Shown piece by piece: positions 1-12,400 of a DNA stretch of 64,000 nt. Numbering within the stretch: the stretch's first letter is position 1; each line of letters opens with the position of its first letter. The DNA is from Hirudo medicinalis. Its lineage: Eukaryota > Annelida > Clitellata > Hirudinida > Hirudinidae. The stretch is from assembly GCA_011800805.1 (NCBI GenBank), contig MPNW01000013.1, forward strand, positions 493,386 through 557,385, written 5' to 3'. The notes under the pieces were generated by a model. That model worked only from the letters and a program-made list of their open reading frames with translations. It was not told where the DNA came from and searched no databases. The position numbers were made by a program, and so were the translations under genes.

Positions 1-2601
1 CTTTGCAACATTTTGTGTGTCTTGAAATCTGGATCTTTCTCCTTTCCAGAGTAATTTTGTTGTGGAAGGATGTTCATTGGACTGGATATCATCCAGAAAT
101 AAGTTGGATTTTTTTGGTAATAAGTTTTCATTTGTAAAAAATGAAGGCTTAGGCTTGAGAGATGGTTTTTCTGAGTTGGAAAAAACTTTGAAATCCATTC
201 CAGCAAATGTAGCATTATCAATTATTTTGTCACAAGATGTGCTGCCAACAGTATCGTCACAGTTTTGGCTTGCAAGAAATGAAGGTAGATCAGGCTCAGC
301 ACCAAATACTTCCACATAGCTGGATGGACATAGGCCAATCCTGCCATCATCATGCTGTGCTTGGTACCAATCTTTATTTATTTTCCTTAATATGGTAATT
401 GTATCTCCTTCCTACAATAAGTTAAATTAGCATATACAACCTATAAAACCTAAAAGCATGCAATTTACCAATTTACATAATATAGACCACAAACTGCCAA
501 GTAAAACAGCTATGTTGAAGAATAACAAACTAGGCCACAGCATGAAATACATTACCAACAAAATCTAATGTTTAAGCCAAATATAAAAATCTAAACCAGC
601 ATGACCAAATTGCATAGCTAGACTGACTCAAGCCAAACCTGCCTTCATCATGTAGGGTTTTGGTACCTATTTACATTCTAAGACATCAGCTCAATGATTT
701 ACTAGAACCAAATTATCAATGAAAATATAAGCCTTTAATAGGAAAGTGGGAAAAGTCAACATTCTGACAAGAATACTGGCCCAAGCCCTGAGAGCATAAA
801 AAGATCAAGGCTTATGGTAACTGAGAGTTCCCATTGAAGCTCTACAGCCCCAGCTACTATCAATTCTAATCTAATTATGAGCACTCTGTAAAATCTATTC
901 TATATACTCGCTATTCTGTAAGACATAAGATTTTCTCATGCTTTCATACAAATATTCCTTTTTTATCCTCAGCCTTTCATATGAAAATGCAAATATAGTT
1001 CATTTATATAGCATGCAACATGGCTCAGAGGACTGGTTTCCTGCAAGCAATGGTAAAAGCAACAGTCATGTATAGTGTTTGCAACCCAATTTGCACTCTC
1101 TGGGAGCTATAATAATATGAGTGTCCCTTACTTATGTTTATGGTCCTATACAAACATACTTCTTATTATCGTCACCATTACTATTACTAGCATTACTGCA
1201 TCAGAGACACTTTTTGTTAACCATTTACACAGCATTTCTTCCTTAGGGCAGATGCAGCAGTGCAAGCTGGGTTGTGAACACAACACATTATAACTGTTAC
1301 CATCACTGCCACTTGCAGGAATGCAACCCTAAGCTAACTTGCAAGCAAGCACCTTCTCTTACAAAATAAGGTTCAAAGTATAATGATAATTTTGCAAATA
1401 TGTAATATGCCTTAATTAAAAATTATTTCCCATATTATATGATGTGAATAGTTAAAAATTTACTTATCACTTGGCGATCGAAGATAATTACATTTAAAAC
1501 TAACATAAAGACCAGGTTAAAAATAAATCATAAATAATTCACTGAATATAGAAATTAGGATACACTAGTGACAAAAAGGTGTGGTAAAATTTTTACAAGG
1601 CAAAAAAAGGCCGAACCTCAAGATCAATTTGATCAGAAGTTGAAGCAGAAAAGCTATACAAAACTCTTCCATATAATTCCTTCTCCTCTGATATATATTC
1701 ACAGGATTTTGGAGAAGTGTTGAACAATCTGTCATTACCATTACATTTTGCATCATTACTGCTATCAATTTCTTTAATGGAAGGAGAGCAATCCACAATT
1801 ATGTCCACATAACTTGTGGGAAACAGACCCTCTTTTCCATCAACTATTCCCCTGGACCAGCCACCAGAGTAGTGCTCTAGAAGATGGAGGATTTCATTAT
1901 CCATAAAAGAAATTTCATCAGGGCCAACAGCTTCATAAGGATATAGAGTTCTAGCATAAGGCCTAACTGAAGAATCCAAAGATTTTGTGTTAGCTTGATT
2001 GTACCAAGACCCATTCCTTTTATGCCCTTTCTCTACTTTTGATATGCATGGGCTATTTACATCTAAACTAATTTCCAGGTTAAATGTGTTACTTAAATCA
2101 GCTGGGTCACCTTTCAATAAATCAGCATTAGGACCTTGAACAGATCTTTCCTCAAAAAAATTGCTGCTAATGTCAATGACGTGTGTCAAAGGAAATATTC
2201 CAAGCTCATGATTTTCACCCTCCAGGACAACTCCCTTCCACCAGTTTCTGTCAACTCTAGCTAACCCTTTTATTATGTCACCTATAAATTTATAATCATT
2301 ATAAAACAAAAGTTGAATCATCTTTTAGTAAATAATTACTCTTGCAAATCTTTAGGTCTCCATGCTCGGGGGCATCAAAATCCCTAATGGCGGCAAACAA
2401 CTTTTCTTCGACTTTAATCGTTGGTAGTGAAATCTTTTCAACATATTCCACGGGAAAATAACCACATGCATTTTTCAAATTCCTACCAAAGTACCAGTTG
2501 TCATCCAAAACATGGTCGACCAACAGAATATCCCTTGTGTGTAGAGATATCTCACCTGGTTGTGAAGCGTGGAACTTGTACAGCGCACGAACATAAAACA
2601 T
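1..2601 (-). CDS. dnmbp-like: DNMBP/Tuba-like multi-SH3 scaffold, 5' part (runs off left edge)
   Basis: Three exons are joined on the minus strand: 2601-2340, 2281-1617 and 411-1, with phases 1 and 0 matching. They give 446 residues, open to the window edge. Four SH3 domains are visible at about residues 3-55, 62-120, 197-250 and 295-350, each with an ALYDY-like start (VRALYKF, FAAIRDF, ARTLYPY, GRVLYSF) and a late FP/CP-x-SYV motif. This tandem of four N-terminal SH3 domains, and the linker between the first two (LPTIKVEEKLF against IPSLKEGERLF in vertebrates), match dynamin-binding protein (Tuba). In that family SH3 domains 1-4 bind dynamin, and the RhoGEF (DH), BAR and C-terminal SH3 domains follow; those would lie left of position 1. 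The start ATG at 2601 is chosen because the first SH3 begins directly after it; an in-frame ATG at 2634 is the alternative. The first intron is only 58 bp. The 5' end faces the POM121-like gene. Confidence 0.85.
1012..1110 (+). repeat. tRNA-derived SINE fragment
   Basis: This partial copy has the box A-like start (tggctcagaggac), the ggtaaaagcaacagtc core and a box B-like end (gtttgcaaccca). It matches the better copy at 61471-61650. Confidence 0.65.
1255..1346 (-). repeat. tRNA-derived SINE fragment, reverse
   Basis: Read on the minus strand this gives the same order as the other copies: a cttgcaagttagct start, cattcctgcaag, a gcagtgatggtaacag core, then gtgttcacaacccagcttgcac. Confidence 0.65.
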
Positions 2602-3590
2602 TACTAACCAAAAATCATGATGCTTAGTTATCAACGTTCTCGAGTCAACTCATTAACTGGCTTTAATCCATTTTTCAAAAAAAAAAACTTTTGAAGACGC
2701 CAAAACAAACAGAATTCACTTGACCACGCCCTTACTCGTGTTGAAGAGTGTTGTTGCGAAAGCTTGTGGCATTAAGTTGATTATTTAATTTCTTTAATAT
2801 AATACCTGATGAGCAACTGTAGTAACAAAAGTACTGAAAAGAAGGAGAAGTTATTAAAGATCATCAAACATTATTTACTTAAATACATTGTAAGGATGGT
2901 CCTTAAACTCGCAGTTTTTATTTTTATATAAAACCTTCCTTAAGCTTACTTATCTAAAAAATTATAAAACTCTAGTCTAGAGCTCGTTGACGGGTAGGGG
3001 TGTTTTCCGTGAAAGCCATGACGATTTGACAATCAGGTGGACCTTCTCGATTTGCTTTCTCAGTGATCTTTCTCAGAAGATCTCAGTGACCTCTTTATCC
3101 AATGATTGCAGTCAATCGCTGTGATTTCATTCTTAAACACATGAACCATTCAAATGTTATCCTCTTATAATAGTATTATTATTAACTCCATCAAAATAAG
3201 TGAATCAGTCATTTCCTGTTGCGTTTATGGATATCGTATATTGTCTAAAATGTGACGGTATTATAGTCCGCTTTTAAATGAGCAAATCAAAATATGAAAT
3301 ATATTGAGTTAAAATTAAGTTAAATATAATTAAAGTTATATTATGTGACATAGATGTTACTATCAGTTAGGAAACAAAATAACATTAAAAAAATTAATGT
3401 AATATTTAACTACAAATAAATATAATTAAATTTTATTTTGTCATAAAGAATACATTTTTATACAATTTATTGACTTCCGTTTTACTCTTTTATTATTTCA
3501 AATTTGTTGCTCTTATCGCCCATACAGGAAACGTAGTAGTTTTGAAAAGGCTGGGGATTTCTATAGTAAAGTGTACATTAGATATTTATT
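2602..3590. promoter_or_regulatory. Shared upstream region between divergent DNMBP-like and POM121-like genes
   Basis: About 990 bp separate the two start codons, which point away from each other, so both promoters must lie here or in unseen 5' exons. The segment is AT-rich. I see no ORF with coding character and no clear TATA box at a fixed distance. In-frame TAG at 3579-3581 closes the POM121-like frame just upstream of its ATG. Confidence 0.4.
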
Positions 3591-6500
3591 ATGCACTCAC
3601 AAAATAATTTGCCAAGAACGCCAGTACTCGCTAAACGATTTCTTGGGTCTGGAGGGCGTATGACAACAAATCAATCGTTCGACCTTTATCACAAGCATGG
3701 ATTTAACGGATTGAGCAAACAAACGACTGGAGTTTTGAATCAGCAGACAAAAAGTGGCATGGCTCATGCGACGCCTTCTAAAATAAATGACAAGATGTTT
3801 TCAAAAACGCCCGCTGATAAAGGTTCTAAATCCTTTTCAAGAATCATTCTTCCACAATTTAAGAAAATAAGGTAACTTTTTTGCCGTTCTTATGTGGTCG
3901 ATAACATTTTAGAATAAATTCTAATAAATAAATAATTTAATTTTTCTTTCTAATGAATAAATTCTTTAAGAGGCTGTGTAATTTGTTTTGTTTACTTATT
4001 GTTTTGCAACTTCAATTGCATTTTACAGTTCTGAAAGAAATTCAACACAGGCCTCTTCAAGTAATAAAATTGATCTGCCAACTCATCAAGAGAAATACTC
4101 TGGATTTCAAGTGACTCCAATTGTGAGACTAACTGCAGTTAATAAACCCACGTTCTATCCTAAGGAGAAACAGGGTGTTAGAGTTTGGATAGCACCCCCA
4201 GATTCTCTGAGAACAAGGTAATTTATTCTCTGATTATGCTAATATTAATCACATTGACATCATTAAGGTTTTTATTCTGTATCAAAGTTGATTGATAAAT
4301 GACTGTTCTTCTTAGCAGGTTGTCCGTTAGTTATAGTACGACTAAAGATGATACTGAGGATAAGAGTGTTGAGATACTGGCACCTTATGAGACTGCCTGT
4401 TTAGAGTTTCTAAGGAAAAAGTAACATTTTATTTTGAAATTTATTTAATTTAGTTAAGTGTTCACAAATGTTTTTTAAATTGTTAGGAGGAAACTCTTTG
4501 GCTCTCCAGAGATTAACAGAGGCTCTGAGACCCAATCAAGTGAAACTGAGAAGCCAGTTACCTTTCTAAATGAAGGAAGTGATTTGCTCAGGGATGAAGA
4601 GTTTGGGCATCCTTCAAAGAGGAGGTTTGCTTGGATTAGCTATTTACAATCTTATAATAATTGCTGGTATTGTTGCATCAACTCTTATATCCATTCTGTC
4701 ACAGGAAAATTGTTGAAAGCACCACTTTATCAACTTCATTGCAAGCTGCCAATGTTCATAAAAGGCCAGCTCTGAGAGATAGCGATGCATCAGAATGCAT
4801 GGATGAGTCAAATTCAGAAGCAAAAAGACAAAAATTAGATCATACTTTGCCAAAAATCTGGGATTCTTTCAGAAATCCAATAGAAGTGTCACATCTTTCA
4901 ATGAAGAAATTTTTTGAGAGGAAGGTAAACTTGGAAATAAGGCACTTTTATGCAATGGATTAATTTTACATTTTGTGGGATTCCTGTATACCTTGCATGT
5001 AACAATTTTAAATTTAAGTGATATTGTATTTGGCCACATTTCTGGTTGGATGTATCATTAGTTGTGTTTCATAGGCACAGGCTTCAAAATCAAGAGACTG
5101 TGATGCAGGAAGTTTGAGAAGCAGTAGAGAGAGCAGTGTTCAAACAGATGAAGACTGTTTAGGTACCAGTGTGCAAAAGTTATCAGCTGAAAGAACTGAA
5201 CAAGGAGACAGAATGTGTCAGACACCATCAGAAAATCATTCTATAAGAGAAGAGAGGTTGTGATTCTGATATTCTTGAATTATGGAATTTAAACATGTCA
5301 AAATTGTACTAATTTAGTTTAAGTCATTTTTTAAATTTTGTGTTGAAGTGCTTGAGATCTTTTGGAAAATTTAGAAGTTTAAACAAAACTGATTATTTTC
5401 ATGCAACAATTTCTCTTCACTTGCATGTTGCAACCATTCTCTTGCTTATATTTAACTTTGGATGCATTGACATTTTTTGGAAGCTTTACATTGATCATGG
5501 CATTAATTTAGTCTTCTTGTATGTTTTTTGAGTATTTGTTTTCCATATGAATATCCAATAATTAATTTCCATATAACTTGTTAAGTGTGATTGGAAATGC
5601 TGAACTCACAATAAAGCCAAATAAGCAACAAGCTTGTGATGAGTCTGACATGCCTGACTGCAAGTGCTAATTGAAATGAATACCCATAAATTTTATTTAT
5701 TGTTTTGTTTTTTTTTTCATTTCAATAATCAATGCTTAGCCTCATGATAGCATCAAGATCAATATCTTCATTTGTTTTTTATGTCACAACTTTGACACAA
5801 ATGATAGGATTTGTGTTCATATTTATATAACTCATATAATATGTAATCATATTAATTTTGTAAAAAAAAATCTTGCTAATTTTTAGTGGATCCTTTACCC
5901 CTGTTGGTGACAGTGCCTCAGAAGTGAGCAGACTAAGCAAGGTTGGAGGTGGTGGTTCAATCAGAAGAAGACTTGCCTTGCCCCACCTAGGATCTCCATT
6001 GCACCTTAAAGTAGTTGCAAAGTTTTTGTTATATACTTGTGTATTTCTATTTGCATTATTTAATATATGAACAATTTGTTTATAGAAATCTGAGCAGCCT
6101 GTTAGGCAAGGTGTCACTTGGAAAGACTTGAATGAAGATAGAAAGAGGTATTACTCAAGATTGCATCCATTACTGGATGAAGGGAATGCTTCAAGTGGAA
6201 GTGAGGATTTATTTATTTTATTTCTTTATTGGCCAATTGTTAGGTGACTGCCTTGTGCCGTAATGATTAATTTGTCATGTCTGATGATAACTACTGATGA
6301 TTTTTTATAATCTACAAATAAATAGGTATTCCAGCTGCTGTTCCAACTGCTACTGTAACCTTTGGAGTTTCATCATCTGTAGTCTCATCCAATTCCAATG
6401 AGAGTTCTGTTTTGGAGAAGGCCAATGATATTACAACAACTATTCTTTCAGTCAAACCATCTGATGAAAAGGACAGCACTGTTCTTGTATGAATTCATTA

Positions 6501-8765
6501 TATAATACAAATTTGCTAAAACTTCATAAGAATTATTTCATTGTGCAGACAAACAAGCTTGAATCACCACAATTACATACCACATCTAGTGACAAGCAAG
6601 TAGATTCAGCAGTTATAACTATAACTTCTCCCACAATCACACTATCACAAAATCAGGAGAAGGATGTCTTGCCTGAGAAAACAGGTTAGCTATAATTCAT
6701 TGTATATACATCAAAATTCAATGGTAAATGTTAAAGCAATAATTTCTCTGGAATAAGTTACTATTATACAGTAATTAACTAGGTTATGTCTGTAAGGCAG
6801 GTTATGGTCTCTATTATTCATATAAAATGCCGGACCTGCTCAATTGATGTAATGTGTGATTATTGTTTTCAGATGTAATAAGAGATAGTGGATTAAATAT
6901 TAGATCAACGAATAATTCATCTGTGGAGTCTCTCAAAAAATTACCTGTTGTTATGAGTAATCAAGGACAAAAAATTGAGGGAGTGAAAGATGATCACATT
7001 AGCATGAAGAATGTAACATCGGAAAGCCTTCAACTTAAACAGTCAGAGTTTCAGTCTGTTGTGACCACAACTGGTACCTTTAATTTGGGGAATGCACTTG
7101 TACCCAGTTTTAATTTCTCAACTAACAACAGCATAGGAGAAAAAGGGGATGCAAAAGCAATATTTTCGTTCCAATCGCAGGATATTCAATCTGAAAGACC
7201 AAAATATATCTTTGATCAATTTGCTTCTTCTGCCGTTTCAACTGGATCGGAATCTTCATTTGTTTTTTCTAGTGCCCCTGCCACTTCTGTGCCAATGCCA
7301 ACAAGTCAGTCCATATCAAATCCATTTGGATTTAACAACCAAAGCCAAGTAACAAACAATAGCTCGACAAGCTTAAAATCTCAGTCATCTACCATATCCT
7401 CTTCATTTGTATTTCAAGCTGGTGGAAGCAATCCTTTGACAATTACCAAGGCACCAGAAAAGACTGGAGATCAGATTGCTGCATCAAATATGTTCTCATT
7501 TCAGTCATTAACCAGTAGTCATCAGAAAAACGGATTTGGAAGCAAGAATCCTTCCATTATTTCACAGACAAGTATGCAACCCATAGATTCATCTTCTAAA
7601 ACAAATGCACTCTTTTCAGCTCCACAGCCCAGCATGCAATTTTCTTCATCAGGTTTTCAGGCATCTGCAGTCTCTAGGGCAACATTACCTCAGAGTGAAG
7701 CAGCACCCAAGCCAATGATTCCCTCTTCATTTACAGTACCAACCTCTCAGCAGCAGATAAATCAGAATCCTTTCTCATTTGGTTCTCAAACTCAAAATAA
7801 CAATATTTTTGGGAAAACATTGGAGAACTCATTATCGAGTGGAGTCCAGCAGTCTAATCAGTCTTTCACTTTTGGGAAGTCACAGCCATCTCAAAGTTTT
7901 TCATTTGGACCATTACAACCTATTCAAAATTCTGCTTTTGGATCATCAAGCATGCAATCTACCTTTGGAGTACCCCAAACTTCTCAAAACTTTAATTTTG
8001 GAATACAAAATTCTTCTCAAACATTTGGAATGTCTCAGTCACAAAATACAGCTTTTGCTGCATCTCAATTATCTGCCAAGACCCAAAGTTCTCAGTTTGC
8101 TACTTCTCAACAGAATTCAATATTTTCCAAATCACATATAAATAAGCTCTCTTCAGCAACCGAAAGTCAGAAAAATATGTTTGGTCAGATGCCATTTCAA
8201 AATATTAATGGAAGCACGTTTCAGTCAAACTCTCTGAAACCAAATAATCAATTCCAACAAAAACCTTCATTTAACTTTCAAGCTGGAGCAACATCTCAAG
8301 CTACAACTTCACAAACATCAATTAAGATTGGCAGCGAGGCAGTCATCAGTAATGTTAATGAAAATAAGGTGAGAAGTTTGTCCAATTTGTGGTGACTGTT
8401 TTTAAGTTTATTTATTGTCTTGAATAATGCGTTTATTAATGTGTGATGAAATTATCAGCCTTACCAGTTCAGTGCAACACCACAGTTCAATTTCTCTGCT
8501 GTTGCCAATAACCCCATTTCTGAAAACAAAGGTCAGTATGAAAAGGTCAAATGCAATTGTTATTGTTATGCTTAAAAGTTACTTGAATTTTTCAGGGTCA
8601 AGTTTTCCATTTGCTGCAACCCAGCCTGCTCAAGGCTTGAATTTCAATGCAGGAGCAAGTCAGTTTCCATCGTTTGGTGGTGGAGGGTCTTTCACACTTG
8701 GTGCTGCTAATGCAACAAAAACTACAACAGCCAATAGAGCACGAAGGAAACCTTTGAGAAGATAA
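3591..8765 (+). CDS. pom121-like: POM121-like FG-repeat nucleoporin
   Basis: Thirteen exons join with consistent phases: 3591-3871, 4029-4217, 4319-4420, 4487-4624, 4705-4924, 5075-5256, 5887-6010, 6086-6200, 6326-6486, 6549-6684, 6873-8368, 8459-8531 and 8596-8765, giving 1128 residues. The middle has basic, nuclear-signal-like clusters (KKRRKLFG, SKRRKI, SEAKRQKL) in the same order and spacing style as POM121. The large exon 11 (residues about 550-1048) is rich in Ser, Gln and Asn and carries a dozen FG, FSFG or FNFG motifs, the natively unfolded repeats that line the pore and bind transport receptors. The C-terminus is a short basic tail (ARRKPLRR), typical of POM121 and Nup153. No hydrophobic membrane span is seen near the N-terminus, where vertebrate POM121 has one; an unseen 5' exon or a soluble form could explain this. 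The start is supported by an in-frame TAG nine bases upstream. A Nup153-type assignment is the alternative. Confidence 0.8.
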
Positions 8766-9478
8766 TGAGCATTTAGTGATTATAGAGATAGGATTTCGTG
8801 TTTAATACTGAAATGCATTTTGTTCAGCCAACTGTTTTATTGTGTATAGTTCTGAAACAATGATGTCTGATTTGCTTTGTTAAATTAATATATTCTCGTT
8901 GATTATTCTTTTTCATTATTTGGGTAATTGTGGTGGAAGATTCGAAAAAGTCTCATTTGTTCGAATGATATGAAATTTTGATTCTCCCAAGTGGTGAAGC
9001 TTTTAGTATGCAATCAACGTTTTGAGGTTGCGATATTGAATGGCGCAAACTTGTCTGCTCGATTTTATCAGAACTGGAACTAGATATAATTATGCACAAT
9101 TTTAAGATGAAGAACCTTAAGTTGGGTCTTTATTTCTCGAATTCAAGATGGGTTACTGGCTGGTCAGCACAAAGCCTAGTTGTGCAGTATTGTGAGGTTT
9201 CATCACGAGTGACCCTTAGCAAAACTAATTTTGGTTTCAGAAAAGTTGCAAGATTAGGATCTTTATTTCTATGCTTTGTGTTGGGAGCACTGGTACTCAT
9301 GATCCAGTTATTTAAGGCCTGATCCTCCGCGCAACAAGTTTGCAGCAACTCTCTGCAGTAGATTTAGCAGCGAGAAGTTCACTGCTACGGTGAGCAGTTT
9401 CGCAATATTTTCCTCATTTGTAGTTGAAGGGATTTGCTCAGTTTTATCAGTGAAGTTTGGTTCTAAATTCTGGTTATT
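8766..9478. other. Spacer between POM121-like and SH3BGRL-like genes
   Basis: This 713-bp spacer should contain the 3' UTR of the POM121-like gene and the promoter or 5' UTR of the SH3BGRL-like gene. Short ORFs here have no recognisable protein character. An in-frame TAA lies 15 bases before the SH3BGRL start. Confidence 0.4.
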
Positions 9479-12400
9479 ATGGTGGTTAAAGTATATCTCT
9501 CTTATACGACGGGAAACACGGACGTTAGTATCATTAAAAAAAATTATTTTACTTGAAATGGATGATGAATTCTCCCAGAATTTCTGATGCAGTTGCTCTC
9601 ATAATATTAGCCAAAACATGTCCTGCAACTGATTAACGAATAAGTTATCAAAAAGTAAATTGGTATATATTTATTTCACGACAAAATCCAATTTTTAATG
9701 GTGTTTTTGCTATTTGAAATTTAAACACTTCGTTGTTATTATCATTTTGTAGATTCGTAAAAAACAAGACTATATCACTTGGCTTTTGGAATCAAAACAA
9801 ATTGAGCATGAGGTGATTGATATAGGGGATCCACTAAACGAAAATGAAAGAAAATTTATGAGAGAGAATACTACTAAGAATGGCAATGACAAGCTGCACA
9901 TTTTGCCACCTCAAATATTTAACGATTCCACATATGTTGGAGTTAGTAGACTGTTACATGCTTGCTATTTTTGCTACATTGCATTAATTAAATACTTTAT
10001 TTTACAATCTGTTTGCTACTTCGCTCAAAGTGAATAATGTTGCAATTTAATAATTTTAAATCATCGTGTGGCGTTGATTTTGTTAAATTTATGTAAACTC
10101 TCGTATAACTGCAATCGGATAAGAATAATTGTCAGTTTAGAATCGATGTTAAGTTAATTCGATGCATAAATCAGGTAATTTCGATGATAATATCGAACAA
10201 TTCATTCGATGAATTTTAACATCATGCCCTTCGAAAAGGATTACAAGTCTTTTTTCGAGGCAGTTGAATGTGAGCAACTATTCGAGTTTCTCAGGCTTGA
10301 TATTCCAAAAGATGAAGTGGAATATCTCATAAAGTTTGCCTTAAAAGAGGTACGTGGACAATAATCTTATAAATTTCATTATATCTCCAAGATGTTTTAC
10401 GAATAATTAAAATTAATAAATAATTATTTAAGCAAAATTTAGTTCCATATTAACATTACGTAATCTCGATCAAACAAACTCCTTAATGTGGGATATTAAA
10501 CTTTTGCTATTATTTTAATAATACTTAATTGAATCAAAAGAAAATGAAAATATCTGCTTGGAAATGCTTGTTATGAACCATGGAGTTGTTATGGGTCCGG
10601 AGCATTTAGGTGGTTATTATATAAAATGGTTTTAATATTTTTATAATTTGCTAACATAAATAACCTTTATATTTATGAATGAATTTATGAACCTTTGAAA
10701 ATTGTGGAAGTAAACGGAAAACTATAGTTAATAGTTTTATAAACAACTGAATATAACTATAAGCAATTAAGGAACTTAACTACAATCTTTCTACAACAAA
10801 GTTTCTATCGACAACTTCACCACGACATGCTACTCGCTGCAACTTCTCACCAACTTACAATTGCCACAGAACCACATAACATAGTTTTAGAACAATTAAC
10901 AAAACTATTCCTACAATTAGATTTTATGAAAACTCAGACAAATTTTCAAGTATTTGAAGAATCATCGCGATTTGTGTTATCTAAGCAGAACCGCAATCTT
11001 GGAAGTGATATTTTTTCCTTTGTATTTATTCGTCTTCGTGGACACCGGCCTAAAAGAATCAAGGGATCATAAATATTAAAATGTAAAATAATGGGATCTT
11101 TTACCCCCCGTGGCTACTCCTATGTTTGACAGTTAATGTGATCAGACTGTTACAGATATTCATCCATCAAGACACCTAGGAACTTACATGAACTGACACT
11201 ATTTATAAAAATGCCATCAATTTTAGTGAATGATGACAGACTATTTTGTATTCATAGGATTAAATAAAATTTTAAAAGTTTTGGTCATATTTACATCCAC
11301 ACTTAAATGCACACTTAAACTAAGCCCCAAAGAACACTTATTTATTTAAAAAGACAACACTGGCTGTTGAATGCTCTGACGGAGCAAACTCATTACTAGC
11401 TAGTAATTTATATTTTCTACATTGGCGTGGCACCTTCGGTTGAAGGCTTGCTCTCTGCGGTCTCTTTCAGAAATATAAATACATTTTGAGGAGATGCAAA
11501 TGTAAATTAAAAAGAATAGATAAATGTGACTGCCTAATGACATTTTTAAAAAGAATTTACCGTGATAAAATTAAAACTAATGACATCCACATTTTTTTAA
11601 AAGGTTTTTACTTCATTATATTTCCAGGCAGAAGATGCGAACCAAGTGACAAAGATAAAAGAGCATGAAGAGGTTTGAAACTATTTATAATAACAATTAC
11701 ATGTAAAGATTGCAACAATGTAAATGCGTAATGGCATTTTCAACCCGATGGGAGAGAAAAGTGTAATAACATTTAAGTTAGTTTTCCCGTCAAGTTTTAA
11801 AATTACATTTAATATCCTACTTCTTACACAGCATCATGGTATGAAATATTTGATTACAATTAACTTTAGATTATGAGGACCGAATACTAAACTGCATTAT
11901 TTTGTCATTTATTAATTTTTAAATTAACTAAAACCACTGATTACTTTGTAGAACGAAGAAATTGACAAGGACGATAATGAGAAGGAGAACGCTGGAGTAA
12001 GGAAATTTATTTTTAAACATTGTTTAAAATATGTTTACTGGCGCTTCATTATTATGTTCAAAAACCGTTTTAAACGGTTTTAATAACTGTGTACATATAT
12101 CTATTAGATATTTTTTCTTACAATCGAACTGACTAAAGGATGACGAATCTAGTGAATCCGAGAGCAATTCAACAGAAAAAAAGAAATCCAAAAAGAAAAA
12201 GAATAAAAAGGGAGGAGTAAGTTTTGATTTAATTTGTCAAGTTCCATTTTAACGTGTGATTTGCGATTGTCGTAACGTAATTAAATTGTTAATTGTTCGC
12301 AAACCAGCCTGCATCTCCAGGGAGCCGCTAAATATAAGAGGGCGCTATATAAATGGTAGAGCGATTAAACATTCATATCCTACTCGGATATTTTAAGCAC

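Larger units (their letters stand above)
412..1616 (-). other. Intron of the DNMBP-like gene carrying two SINE copies
   Basis: This intron has a GT donor at 1616 and an AG acceptor at 412. No coding sequence is visible. It holds two diverged copies of the window's tRNA-derived SINE, one on each strand (about 1012-1110 and 1255-1346). Confidence 0.7.

Noticed and set aside
62..319. Plus-strand ORF of 85 residues
   Set aside because: Antisense to the DNMBP-like exon 411-1, which is open across its whole length and matches an SH3 end.
7149..8141. Leu/Ile-rich ORFs inside POM121-like exon 11
   Set aside because: They are alternate-frame shadows of the FG-repeat frame.
9092..9587. ORFs before the SH3BGRL-like start
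   Set aside because: They lack family resemblance; one overlaps the true exon 1 in another frame.
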